Below the pieces are notes generated by a model that saw only the letters and a program-made list of their open reading frames with translations, did not search any database and had not been told where the DNA came from. This document shows positions 14,077-20,653 of a stretch of DNA of 20,653 nucleotides, one piece after another (position 1 is the stretch's first letter; every line of letters begins with the position of its first letter). A program made the translations under genes and the position numbers. The stretch covers positions 1 through 20,653 of the forward strand of contig JBBDXI010000074.1 in NCBI GenBank assembly GCA_040902425.1. The letters run 5' to 3'. This DNA is from JBBDXI01 sp040902425. GTDB taxonomy: Bacteria; Planctomycetota; Phycisphaerae; Phycisphaerales; UBA1924.

Positions 14077-16491
14077 TCACGGGCAGCCGGCGGCGTAGGC
14101 CTGAAGGTAGCACGAGAAGTCGGCGACGTTGAGGATGGGCGGGGTGGTGCTGCGGTCGCAGTTGGCCTGCTGGCTCCCCGCGGCGAAGGCGACCAGGAAG
14201 GCGCCGAAGTCGGCGACGTTGAGCGAGCCGCTGTCGTCGATGTCGGGGTAGCAGAAGACGATGGGGGTGTTCCAGGCGCCGCGGCCCTGGGTGCCGGCGG
14301 TGAGGCGGCCGGAGGGGGGGCGCGTCGGCTCGAGGATGAGGTCGGTGACGCTGGTGCGCGGGAGGGTGTCGCCGTAGCGCTTCCAGGTCTGGCCGCCGTT
14401 GATGGAGCGGTAGACGCCGTCGTCGGCGCCGGCGAAGATCGTCGGCAACTGGGGGCGCGGGTCGATGGCGACGACGTTGATGGGGATGTCGGGGAGGGCG
14501 CCCCCCGCGTCGAGGCGCTCCCAGGTGGCGCCGCCGTCGCGCGAGCGGCGGAGGCGCGGGGCGGGGCCGTAGGTCCAGCCGGCGTGGTAGACGGTGAGGG
14601 GGTCGAGGGGGTCCACCGTCAACTCACGCGTGACCCGCGGCCATGTGCCCGCGTCGGTCAGGCGGAGGGTGAAGGTTGCGCCGCCGTCGGTTGAAGAGAG
14701 CACCCGCCCGTCGTTGGTGGCGGCGTAGACGTAGGCGGAGCTGGAGGGCGCGATCGCCAGCGCGCGGATGGCCGCGGGGGCGCCGGCCGTGAGGTCGGCG
14801 GAGAGGGGGGACCAGTTGAGGCCGCCGTTGGTCGAGACGAAGACACGCTCGGTGGCGTAGAGCATGCGCTGGGGGTTGGGTGGGGGGGCGGGGTCGATGA
14901 GGTAGGGGGGGAGGAAGCAGTTGCGGCCGGAGAGGCCGGAGCTTGAGAGGGTGAAGCCCGTGCCGCCGCTGGTGGAGCGGTAGAGGTTGCCGGTGCCCTG
15001 GAACTCGGCGAAGACGATCTGAGGGTTCTGGGGGTTGAGCTGCGTCCAGCCGCCGTCGCCCCCGAGGATGTGCTGCCAGGTGAGCGTGGAGGAGATGCGG
15101 CGGCTGGTGCCGTTGTCCTGGGTGCCGCCGATGAGGAAGTCGGCGCTGGTGGGGGCGGGGCTGGTGGAGAGGCCGGGATAGAACTGGATAGTGGCCAGGC
15201 CTGTGTTGAGGGAGACCCAGGAAGCGCCGAGGTCGGGGGAGCGGTAGACGCCCCCGTCGCAGCCCGCGAGGAGGCGGCCGGAGGCGTCGAAGGCGACGGC
15301 GTGCTGATCGACGTGCGGGGGCGTGACGGTGGACCAGGTGTGGGGGGCGGTGGCGTTGCGGCGGCGGAGGTTGAGGCCGCCGGCGAAGATCATGTCCGGC
15401 TGCGTGGGGTGGAAGGCGATGGTGGAGAGGAACCAGCCGTAGGACGATTGGTCAACCGAGGGGCTGATGGCGGCCCAGGACTGGCCGGTGTCGAGGGAGA
15501 GGTAGGCGTTGAGGAACGTGCCGCTGCCGCCGGAGGCGCTGGCGGGGCGGGTGAGCAGGGCGGCGATCCGGGCCGGGTCGCCCGGCGCGATCGCAAGGCT
15601 GATGCGCCCGAGGGGCGTGGTGGGCGGGGACGGGAGGCTTCCGGCGAGGCGGGCCCAGGTGTCGCCGCCGTCGGTTGATCGGTACACGCCGTTGTCGGCG
15701 TGCCCGAAGATGTGGCCGATGGCGGCGTAGAGGGTGGAGGGGGCCTGGGGGTTGAGGGCGAGGTCGGTGGCGCAGAGGTCCGGGAGGGTTGTGAGGCGGG
15801 CCCAGGTGTGGCCGCCGTCGGTGGAGCGGAAGACGCCGCGGGGGCCGGTGGCGCCTGGGTGGTTCTTGGCGGCGGCGCGCTGGGGGAATCCGCCGGCCTG
15901 GGTGATGGCGGCGTAGAGGGTCTGTGGGTCCTGCGGGTTGATGACGATGCGGGAGAAGCAGCGGCCGGAGAAGGTCTCGGCGCCGAGGACGGTCCAGGTG
16001 TCGCCGCCGTCGGTGCTCTTGAAGAGGCCCAGGCCAGGGCGGCTGTGGTTGGCGAAGTTGGCCTCGCCGGAGCCGGCGTAGAGGATGGCGGGGTTGGTGG
16101 GGTCGAGGGCGAGGGCGCCGATGGCGGTTGTGGGGAGGTGGTCGGTGAGGGGCAGCCAGGTGAGGCCGGCGTCGTTGGTGCGCCAGACGCCGCCGTCGGC
16201 GCCCGCGGCGTAATAGAGGCTCGGGTCGGTCGGGTGGCAGGCGAGGGCGGAGACGCGGCCGGTGGCGCCGGCGAAGCCGGTGGTGGGGGCGGGGCCGAGG
16301 GAGGTCCAGGTCTGGGCGGGGGCGGAGAGGAGGAGGCACGGGAGCGCGGCGGCGGGGAGCGAGAGGGAGCCGCGAGAACGCCGGGGGCGCGAAGAGCACC
16401 GACGGCCCAGAGCTGCCGTCGGTGGCACGTTCAGCGAACGCGTTTCACGAGGACGGGGGGCGTCCGCCGCATCCGGGGCGTGGGGCGTCAT
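14077..16491 (-). CDS. Secreted Asp-box (BNR) beta-propeller with dockerin-like C-terminus
   Basis: An 804-residue protein related to sortilin/VPS10-like and photosystem-assembly-like propellers. At least ten Asp-box motifs of the form S-x-D-x-G-x-T-W are visible (KSTDGGDTW, RSTDGGHTW, RSTDGGDTW, VSTNGGLNW, RSRDGGATW, RSINGGQTW and others), spread over residues ~95-740. The last ~58 residues carry two EF-hand-like segments, DIDDSGSLNVADFGAFLVAFAAG and PPILNVADFSCYLQAYAAGC, typical of planctomycete surface proteins. A hydrophobic export segment (~41-59, SLPAAALPCLLLSAPAQ) is preceded by an unusually long basic N-terminus. ATG 16491 overlaps the previous stop (ATGA), which supports it, but GTG 16428 would give a more normal signal peptide. 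Substrate is unknown; the catalytic residues of sialidases are not evident. Confidence 0.85.
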   Translation of the reverse strand: MTPHAPDAADAPRPRETRSLNVPPTAALGRRCSSRPRRSRGSLSLPAAALPCLLLSAPAQTWTSLGPAPTTGFAGATGRVSALACHPTDPSLYYAAGADGGVWRTNDAGLTWLPLTDHLPTTAIGALALDPTNPAILYAGSGEANFANHSRPGLGLFKSTDGGDTWTVLGAETFSGRCFSRIVINPQDPQTLYAAITQAGGFPQRAAAKNHPGATGPRGVFRSTDGGHTWARLTTLPDLCATDLALNPQAPSTLYAAIGHIFGHADNGVYRSTDGGDTWARLAGSLPSPPTTPLGRISLAIAPGDPARIAALLTRPASASGGSGTFLNAYLSLDTGQSWAAISPSVDQSSYGWFLSTIAFHPTQPDMIFAGGLNLRRRNATAPHTWSTVTPPHVDQHAVAFDASGRLLAGCDGGVYRSPDLGASWVSLNTGLATIQFYPGLSTSPAPTSADFLIGGTQDNGTSRRISSTLTWQHILGGDGGWTQLNPQNPQIVFAEFQGTGNLYRSTSGGTGFTLSSSGLSGRNCFLPPYLIDPAPPPNPQRMLYATERVFVSTNGGLNWSPLSADLTAGAPAAIRALAIAPSSSAYVYAATNDGRVLSSTDGGATFTLRLTDAGTWPRVTRELTVDPLDPLTVYHAGWTYGPAPRLRRSRDGGATWERLDAGGALPDIPINVVAIDPRPQLPTIFAGADDGVYRSINGGQTWKRYGDTLPRTSVTDLILEPTRPPSGRLTAGTQGRGAWNTPIVFCYPDIDDSGSLNVADFGAFLVAFAAGSQQANCDRSTTPPILNVADFSCYLQAYAAGCP

Positions 16492-17384
16492 CGCTGTAGC
16501 TCTGGGGCCGGGGCTTCGAAGGTGAGCGTGGCGGAGTAGAGAGTGGGCGGGTCGCCGGCGATGAGCTCGTGGAACTCGATGCGCCAGGGGCCGGGCGCGG
16601 TGAGCGTGAAGCGGGCGATGCCGGAGGCGTCGGCGGTGGACTCCTGGCGCTGGCCGGTGGGCTCGTGGGTGGCGATGAGGCGTGCGCCGGGGGCGCTGCC
16701 GCTGGCGGCGTAGCAGCGGACGGCGATGTCGCCGCCGACGGGGGTGGCGAGCGGGTCCATGAGCGGGCGGATCTCGACCTGCTGGCCGGACTTGCCGGTG
16801 GCCTCGGATGCGCCGACCTCCTGGCCCGGCGCGCCGGCGCGGAGGATGGCCTTGACCGATTGCACGCGGCGGAGGGCGACCTGGCCGTCACCGGCGATCG
16901 GCGCATCCTCGGGCGCGCGGCCGCGCTCGGCGATGAAGGCGCGGAGGTCAGGGCGGGAGGCCGTGACCTCGCCCGGGGCGAAGTCGAGGCCGACGAGGCC
17001 GACGCCGGGCGTGTCGAGGGTCGCCGTGGCTTCGTCCCGGGCGTTGCGCGGGGGGTCGTCGAAGTTGCGCTGGGTGGAGGCGACGCGGATGAACATCCAC
17101 GAGGCGGGCGGCCAGGGCTCCGGCTCGGGGCCCTGGGTGCGGAGCGTCAGCGCGACGGGTTGGCCCGGCTGGACCGTGAAGGAGGCCGGCCGGAGCGCCA
17201 GCGCCCGGAGCGGCCCGGGGTGAGCCGCGCCGGATGGGCGAAACCACTGCTGCGCGTCGAGGACGCCGCGAGCCGTGGCACCCTGCCCGGGCTCGGGCTG
17301 TGTCGGCTGCTGCGCAGCCGGCGGGAGAGGCAGGAGGGGCGGCGCGAGCATCGCGGCCGCCAGGAACAGGGGCGCGACGGGCAT
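16488..17384 (-). CDS. Exported DUF4198-like protein
   Basis: A 298-residue protein with a signal peptide (MPVAPLFLAAAMLAPPLLPLPPAAQ). The pattern ASFTVQPGQPVALTLRTQGPEP, WMFIRVASTQ, then VGLVGLDFAPGEV, and the C-terminal Ig-like half (residues ~195-290) ending SGIARFTLTAPGPWRIEFHELI, fit DUF4198-type periplasmic proteins. Some of those are associated with metal uptake. No transporter genes are near, so that role is not supported here. The stop overlaps the ATG of the propeller gene, suggesting that the two are made together and may act together outside the cytoplasm. The start ATG 17384 has no Shine-Dalgarno sequence but a TAGACT six bases before. The domain call is from resemblance only. 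Confidence 0.7.
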   Translation of the reverse strand: MPVAPLFLAAAMLAPPLLPLPPAAQQPTQPEPGQGATARGVLDAQQWFRPSGAAHPGPLRALALRPASFTVQPGQPVALTLRTQGPEPEPWPPASWMFIRVASTQRNFDDPPRNARDEATATLDTPGVGLVGLDFAPGEVTASRPDLRAFIAERGRAPEDAPIAGDGQVALRRVQSVKAILRAGAPGQEVGASEATGKSGQQVEIRPLMDPLATPVGGDIAVRCYAASGSAPGARLIATHEPTGQRQESTADASGIARFTLTAPGPWRIEFHELIAGDPPTLYSATLTFEAPAPELQR

Positions 17385-17390
17385 GGGCCC

Positions 17391-17396
17391 AGTCTA
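17391..17396 (-). promoter_or_regulatory. TAGACT -10 element of the DUF4198-like gene, leaderless start
   Basis: TAGACT, six bases (GGGCCC), then ATG. TTGCCC lies 16 bases upstream as a possible -35 box. The context GTGCGGTAGACTGG repeats that of recQ. If active, the DUF4198-like and propeller genes have their own promoter in addition to read-through from the kinase gene. Confidence 0.5.
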
Positions 17397-17483
17397 CCGC
17401 ACGCCCGGGGGCGGGCAACGGAGATTGTCGTGCGCTCCCGGGCAGCCGGTGGCGCCTTCCCGCAGAAGCGTGAGAGACTGCGC

Positions 17484-20054
17484 TCAGTGGGGGGCGTTGG
17501 TCGGCGCGACGGGGCCGGTGTTGGGCGGCGGCGGCGCGGGGCGGTGCTCGGCGGCCTTCTCGGGCATGCCCCAGGCGCTGTAGAGGTCGGCGAGGGTCGA
17601 GCGGAGCACGTGGCGGGCGGCGTCGCCCGGGGGGCCCGGGTCGGCCTGCGCGAGGGCGTCCTGGAGGGTGCGCTCGGCCGCGTCGCGCTGGCCCCGGGCG
17701 TCCTGCACCCTGGCGAGGAGCATCCGCGTGGTGAGGGTGCGCGTGTCGGCCGCGCCGTGGGCGAGGGCGCGGACCCGCGCGGCCTCGCGGAGGAGTTCCT
17801 CGGCGGCGGGCAGGTTGCCCCGTGCGCTCTCGAGGACGCCCAGGTTGTTCATGGCGAAGGCGTTGTCGGGGTGGTCGGGGCCGAGGCGGGCCAGGCTGCG
17901 GGTGAGGGAGGCGCGGTAAAGGGGCTCGGCCTCATCCAGGCGGCCCTGGGCGTGGATCATGACGGCGAGGTTGGCGTAGCCCTGGGCGACCATGGGGTGG
18001 TCGTGGGCGAGGAGGCTCTCGCGGATGCGGAGGGCCTCGCGCTGGGCCTGCTCGGCGGCGGGGAGGTTCTTGAGGTCGCGGTGGACGCCGCCGAGGTTGT
18101 TGAGGGTCTCGGCGGCCTCGAGGGACTCCGCGCCGTGGATCTCGCGGCGGAGGCCGAGGGCGGCGGTGAGGGTGGCGAGGGCCTGCGTCGGCTGGCCGAG
18201 GTTGCGCTCGACCGCGCCGAGGCTGTTGAGGGCCTCGGCGGCCTCGGCGGAGCGCTCGCCGATCCGCTGGCGCGCGGCGGCGAGGGCGCGGCGGAGGAGA
18301 TCGGCCGATTCGGGGAAGCGGCGCTGCTGGTAGCGGAGGGTGGCGAGGTCAACCAGCGCCCCGACGAGGTCGGCGGGCGGCGCGGGGGGGGCGGCGGACT
18401 CGCGGAGGGCGAGGGCATCGACGAGCTGCGGCTCGGCCCGGTCGAAGAGGCCGAGGCGCAGGTAGGTGCGGCCGATGGTGCCGAGGATGGCGGCGAGCAC
18501 GGCGGGGCGGCCGGCGAGCTCGGCGCGGGCCCTGGCGGCGGCGTCGTCGAGGGCCTCGGCGACGGTGACCTGGTCGCCGCGGTTGGCGGGGTCCGCCTGG
18601 GCGAGTATCTCCTGGATGAAGCGGGTGATCTCCTGCGCCTGGGCGCGGGCGGTGATGGCGTCGTCGCGCTCGCGGGCGGCGATGCGGGCCTGCCAGGCGA
18701 TGCCGGCCGCGCCCGCGATGACCGAGGCGGCGACGAGCGCGCCGGCGGCGACGCCGGCCTTGTGGCGGCGGATGAAGCGGCGGGCGAGGTACCCCGGGGT
18801 GGCCGGGCGCGCCAGGACGGGGCGGCCCTCGAGGTAGCGCCCGAGGTCGGCGGAGAGGCCCTCGGCGCTGCCGTACCGGAGCGCGGGGTCCTTGGCCATG
18901 GCCTTGAGGATGATGCGGTCGAGGTCGCCGCGCAGCGCGGGGTGCGATCGTGGCGCCGGTCTGGCCGCGGGGGAGGCGCCGGGGATGGCGCTTGGGTCCG
19001 GAGGCGGGGGGGGGGGCGTTGGGGGGGCGGGGGGGGCGGGGGGGGCGGGGCGGGGGTGGGCGCTGGGGGGCGGGGGGGGGGCCGCGGGCGGGGCGACGGT
19101 GCTGGGGGGCGGGGGTTCGGTCTCGCAGATGATGCGGCGGAACTCGCCGGCGGTGCGCTCGCGGAAGCGGTAGGGGGGTGCCTCGGCGAGGAGCTCGTAG
19201 AGGAGGACGCCCAGGGAGTAGACATCGCTGGCGGTGGTGACGTGCTCGCCGCGGACCTGCTCGGGGCTGGCGTACTCGGGGGTGAAGCGGGTGCCGACCT
19301 CCCGGGTGAGGTTCTTGTCGGCACTGGGCCCGAGCATGCGGGCGACGCCGAAGTCCACGAGCTTGGGGAGGCCCTCGCCGGTGACCAGGACGTTCTGCGG
19401 CTTGAGGTCGCGGTGGATGACGAGGTTCTGGTGGGCGTACTGGACGGCGTCGCAGACCCTTCGGAAGAGCTCGATGCGCTGGCGGAGGGGGAGGGCTCGC
19501 TCGCGGCAGGACTCGTCGATGGGGATGCCCTTGACGTACTCCATCACGAGGAAGGGGCGGCCGCCCTCGGCGGCGCCGCCGTCGATGAGGCGGGCGATGC
19601 CGGGGTGGTTCATCGCGGCCAGGGCGCGGCGCTCCTCGCGGAAGCGGCGGAGCACCTCGTCGCTGTCCAGGCCGCGGCGGATGAGCTTGATGGCGACCTG
19701 CTGCTGGAAATCCCCGGGGGGCGGGGCGGCGCGCTCGGCGAGGTAGACGGTGCCCATGCCGCCCGAGGCGATGCGCTGGACGACGCGGTAGGGGCCGAGC
19801 TGCCGGCCGATGAGTTCGCCCTCGTCCTCCCGGGGCCCCGGGCCGAGGCCTTCGAGTTGCGAGACAGCGCCGAGGGCGGGGACCGCGAGGAACCCGCCGC
19901 GCTGCTGGTCGGCGTCGATCAGGGAGCGGACCTCGGCGGCGACCCGGGGGTCCCGGCGGCCGAGGTCATCCAAAGCGCGGGCGAGCTCGGGCCCGGGGAG
20001 TCCGACGAGGCGATCGAACCAGGCCTCGACCTCGCGGAAGCGCTCAGGCCCCAT
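17484..20054 (-). CDS. Membrane Ser/Thr protein kinase with TPR sensor domain
   Basis: An 856-residue protein. The kinase domain (~88-410) is complete: glycine loop RIASGGMGTVYLAE (94-107), K123 in VAIKLI, HRDLKPQNVL (214-223), DFG (234-236) and YASPEQ (261-266). A Pro/Ala-rich insert at ~314-370 interrupts the C-lobe between the helix around DVYSLGVLLYELL and the GDLDRIILKAMAKDP segment. One transmembrane helix (~433-454) follows, then ~400 residues of tetratricopeptide repeats (AEALNSLGAVERNLGQPTQA, AETLNNLGGVHRDLKN, NAFAMNNLGVLESARGNLPA). The N-terminal 85 residues (WFDRLVGLPGPELARALDDL...) are standard in such kinases next to ECF factors. The kinase would face the cytoplasm and the TPR part the periplasm. 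ATG 20054 overlaps the sigma-factor gene by 11 bases, pointing to joint control. The target is probably the sigma-factor pathway, by inference. Confidence 0.93.
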   Translation of the reverse strand: MGPERFREVEAWFDRLVGLPGPELARALDDLGRRDPRVAAEVRSLIDADQQRGGFLAVPALGAVSQLEGLGPGPREDEGELIGRQLGPYRVVQRIASGGMGTVYLAERAAPPPGDFQQQVAIKLIRRGLDSDEVLRRFREERRALAAMNHPGIARLIDGGAAEGGRPFLVMEYVKGIPIDESCRERALPLRQRIELFRRVCDAVQYAHQNLVIHRDLKPQNVLVTGEGLPKLVDFGVARMLGPSADKNLTREVGTRFTPEYASPEQVRGEHVTTASDVYSLGVLLYELLAEAPPYRFRERTAGEFRRIICETEPPPPSTVAPPAAPPPPPSAHPRPAPPAPPAPPTPPPPPPDPSAIPGASPAARPAPRSHPALRGDLDRIILKAMAKDPALRYGSAEGLSADLGRYLEGRPVLARPATPGYLARRFIRRHKAGVAAGALVAASVIAGAAGIAWQARIAARERDDAITARAQAQEITRFIQEILAQADPANRGDQVTVAEALDDAAARARAELAGRPAVLAAILGTIGRTYLRLGLFDRAEPQLVDALALRESAAPPAPPADLVGALVDLATLRYQQRRFPESADLLRRALAAARQRIGERSAEAAEALNSLGAVERNLGQPTQALATLTAALGLRREIHGAESLEAAETLNNLGGVHRDLKNLPAAEQAQREALRIRESLLAHDHPMVAQGYANLAVMIHAQGRLDEAEPLYRASLTRSLARLGPDHPDNAFAMNNLGVLESARGNLPAAEELLREAARVRALAHGAADTRTLTTRMLLARVQDARGQRDAAERTLQDALAQADPGPPGDAARHVLRSTLADLYSAWGMPEKAAEHRPAPPPPNTGPVAPTNAPH
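19001..19081 (+). repeat. G-run tract encoding the kinase Pro-rich insert
   Basis: Nine or more runs of six to ten G follow each other on the plus strand, separated by one to four bases. They encode PPPPPP/PPAPPAPP on the minus strand. The tract can form G-quadruplexes and is prone to slippage. Confidence 0.7.
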
Positions 20055-20653
20055 GGCCGTCGTCCCCGCCGGGTGGGGGGTGGGGGGTGGGGGACAGCTC
20101 GCGCCGGAGCCAGGAGCGGGCGAAGCGCCAGTCGCGGGTGACGGTGCTGGGGGAGACGCCCAGGACGCGGGCGGCCTGCTCCTCGGTGAGGCCGCCGAAG
20201 AAGCGGAGCTCGACGACGCGGGCCTTCTGCTCGTCGAGCGCGGCGAGGCGGGTGAGGGCCTCGTCGAGGGCGACGAGGTCAACGCCGGTCTCGGGGGCGG
20301 CGAGGTCGACGCCGTCGATGGGGATGCGGGCGCACCCCCCGCCGCGCTTGTCGCGGTTGCGGGTGCGGGCGTGGTCGGTGAGGATGCGGCGGATGGCGCG
20401 GGAGGCAGCGCCGAAGAAGTGGGCGCGGCTGTCCCAGGAGATGTCGGCGTCGCTGCCGGCCGGCCCGATCAGGCGGAGGTAGGCCTCGTTGACCAGGGCG
20501 GTGGGCTGGAGGGTGTGGCCGGCGCGCTCGTGGGAGAGGTGGGACGCGGCGAGGGTGCGCAGCTCCTCGTAGACGAGGGGGAAGAGCTCGTCGGTGGCGG
20601 CGGCATCGCCCCGGCCGGCGCGGGCGAGGAGGATGGTGAGGCGGCCGGGTTGG
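20044..20653 (-). CDS. ECF-type RNA polymerase sigma factor, N-terminus cut by the window edge
   Basis: About 202 residues are visible. Region 2 spans ELFPLVYEELRTLAASHLSHER, then LQPTALVNEAYLRLIG, SRAHFFGAASRAIRRILTDHAR and RNRDKRGGG. This is the layout of the Sig-70 ECF subfamily common in Planctomycetes (TIGR02999-like). Region 4 is LDEALTRLAALDEQKARVVEL followed by FFGGLTEEQAARVLGVSPSTVTRDWRFARSWL, a clear helix-turn-helix for the -35 element. The C-terminal tail is Pro/Gly-rich (SPTPHPPPGGDDGHGA). The 11-base overlap with the kinase start shows co-translation. No anti-sigma factor gene is visible; in this family the neighbouring kinase is thought to take over that control. Only the first few residues are missing. 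Confidence 0.93.
   Translation of the reverse strand, partial: QPGRLTILLARAGRGDAAATDELFPLVYEELRTLAASHLSHERAGHTLQPTALVNEAYLRLIGPAGSDADISWDSRAHFFGAASRAIRRILTDHARTRNRDKRGGGCARIPIDGVDLAAPETGVDLVALDEALTRLAALDEQKARVVELRFFGGLTEEQAARVLGVSPSTVTRDWRFARSWLRRELSPTPHPPPGGDDGHGA

Noticed and set aside
16569..20141. Very long plus-strand open frame (1190 codons) opposite the kinase and DUF4198-like genes
   Set aside because: It runs across three real minus-strand genes and their spacers. Composition is low-complexity GAE-rich, and it shows no family motif.

Overview
The window reads as a very GC-rich (roughly 70%) chromosomal segment of a planctomycete, most likely of the Phycisphaerae. The pointers are: an ECF sigma factor of the planctomycete type followed by a membrane Ser/Thr kinase with TPR repeats; a secreted beta-propeller ending in two dockerin-like NVADFxxxLxxxAAG motifs; a secreted collagen-like trimeric protein; a PilZ protein; and a high load of short intergenic repeats. 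I see no phage, transposase, rRNA, tRNA or CRISPR genes.

Layout, left to right. The N-terminal part of icd (isocitrate dehydrogenase) runs off the left edge on the minus strand. A secreted collagen-like protein and a PilZ protein follow, also on the minus strand. The ~850-base gap at 3360-4216 holds no convincing protein. It does contain a plus-strand promoter-like element on a perfect palindrome, a chain of stable hairpins and a terminator-like hairpin with a T run, so it is a candidate structured RNA gene. Next come recQ (with two repeat-derived in-frame insertions), a SUKH-family gene translationally coupled to a small membrane protein, and the B subunit of a 3-oxoacid CoA-transferase without its A subunit. 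A FIST-domain sensor protein lies divergently on the plus strand.

The region 9323-13280 (minus) encodes four exported proteins. One resembles a pseudopilin head and has its ribosome binding site buried in a hairpin. The other three look like members of one paralogous family, and the first gene of that set has its signal peptide out of frame by one base in a C run. pyrE stands alone on the plus strand, closed by a long inverted repeat. The right end (minus, 20653 to 14077) reads ECF sigma factor, Ser/Thr kinase, DUF4198-like secreted protein, Asp-box propeller, with overlapping junctions at two of three borders. It may be one regulatory-plus-surface module.

Two patterns span the window. Five genes (recQ, scoB, the FIST gene, pyrE, the DUF4198-like gene) have a TANNNT hexamer exactly 6-7 bases before the start codon, as expected for leaderless mRNAs. 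Other genes instead carry ordinary Shine-Dalgarno leaders. Second, several families of short degenerate tandem or hairpin repeats sit at gene borders and, in recQ, inside the coding region.
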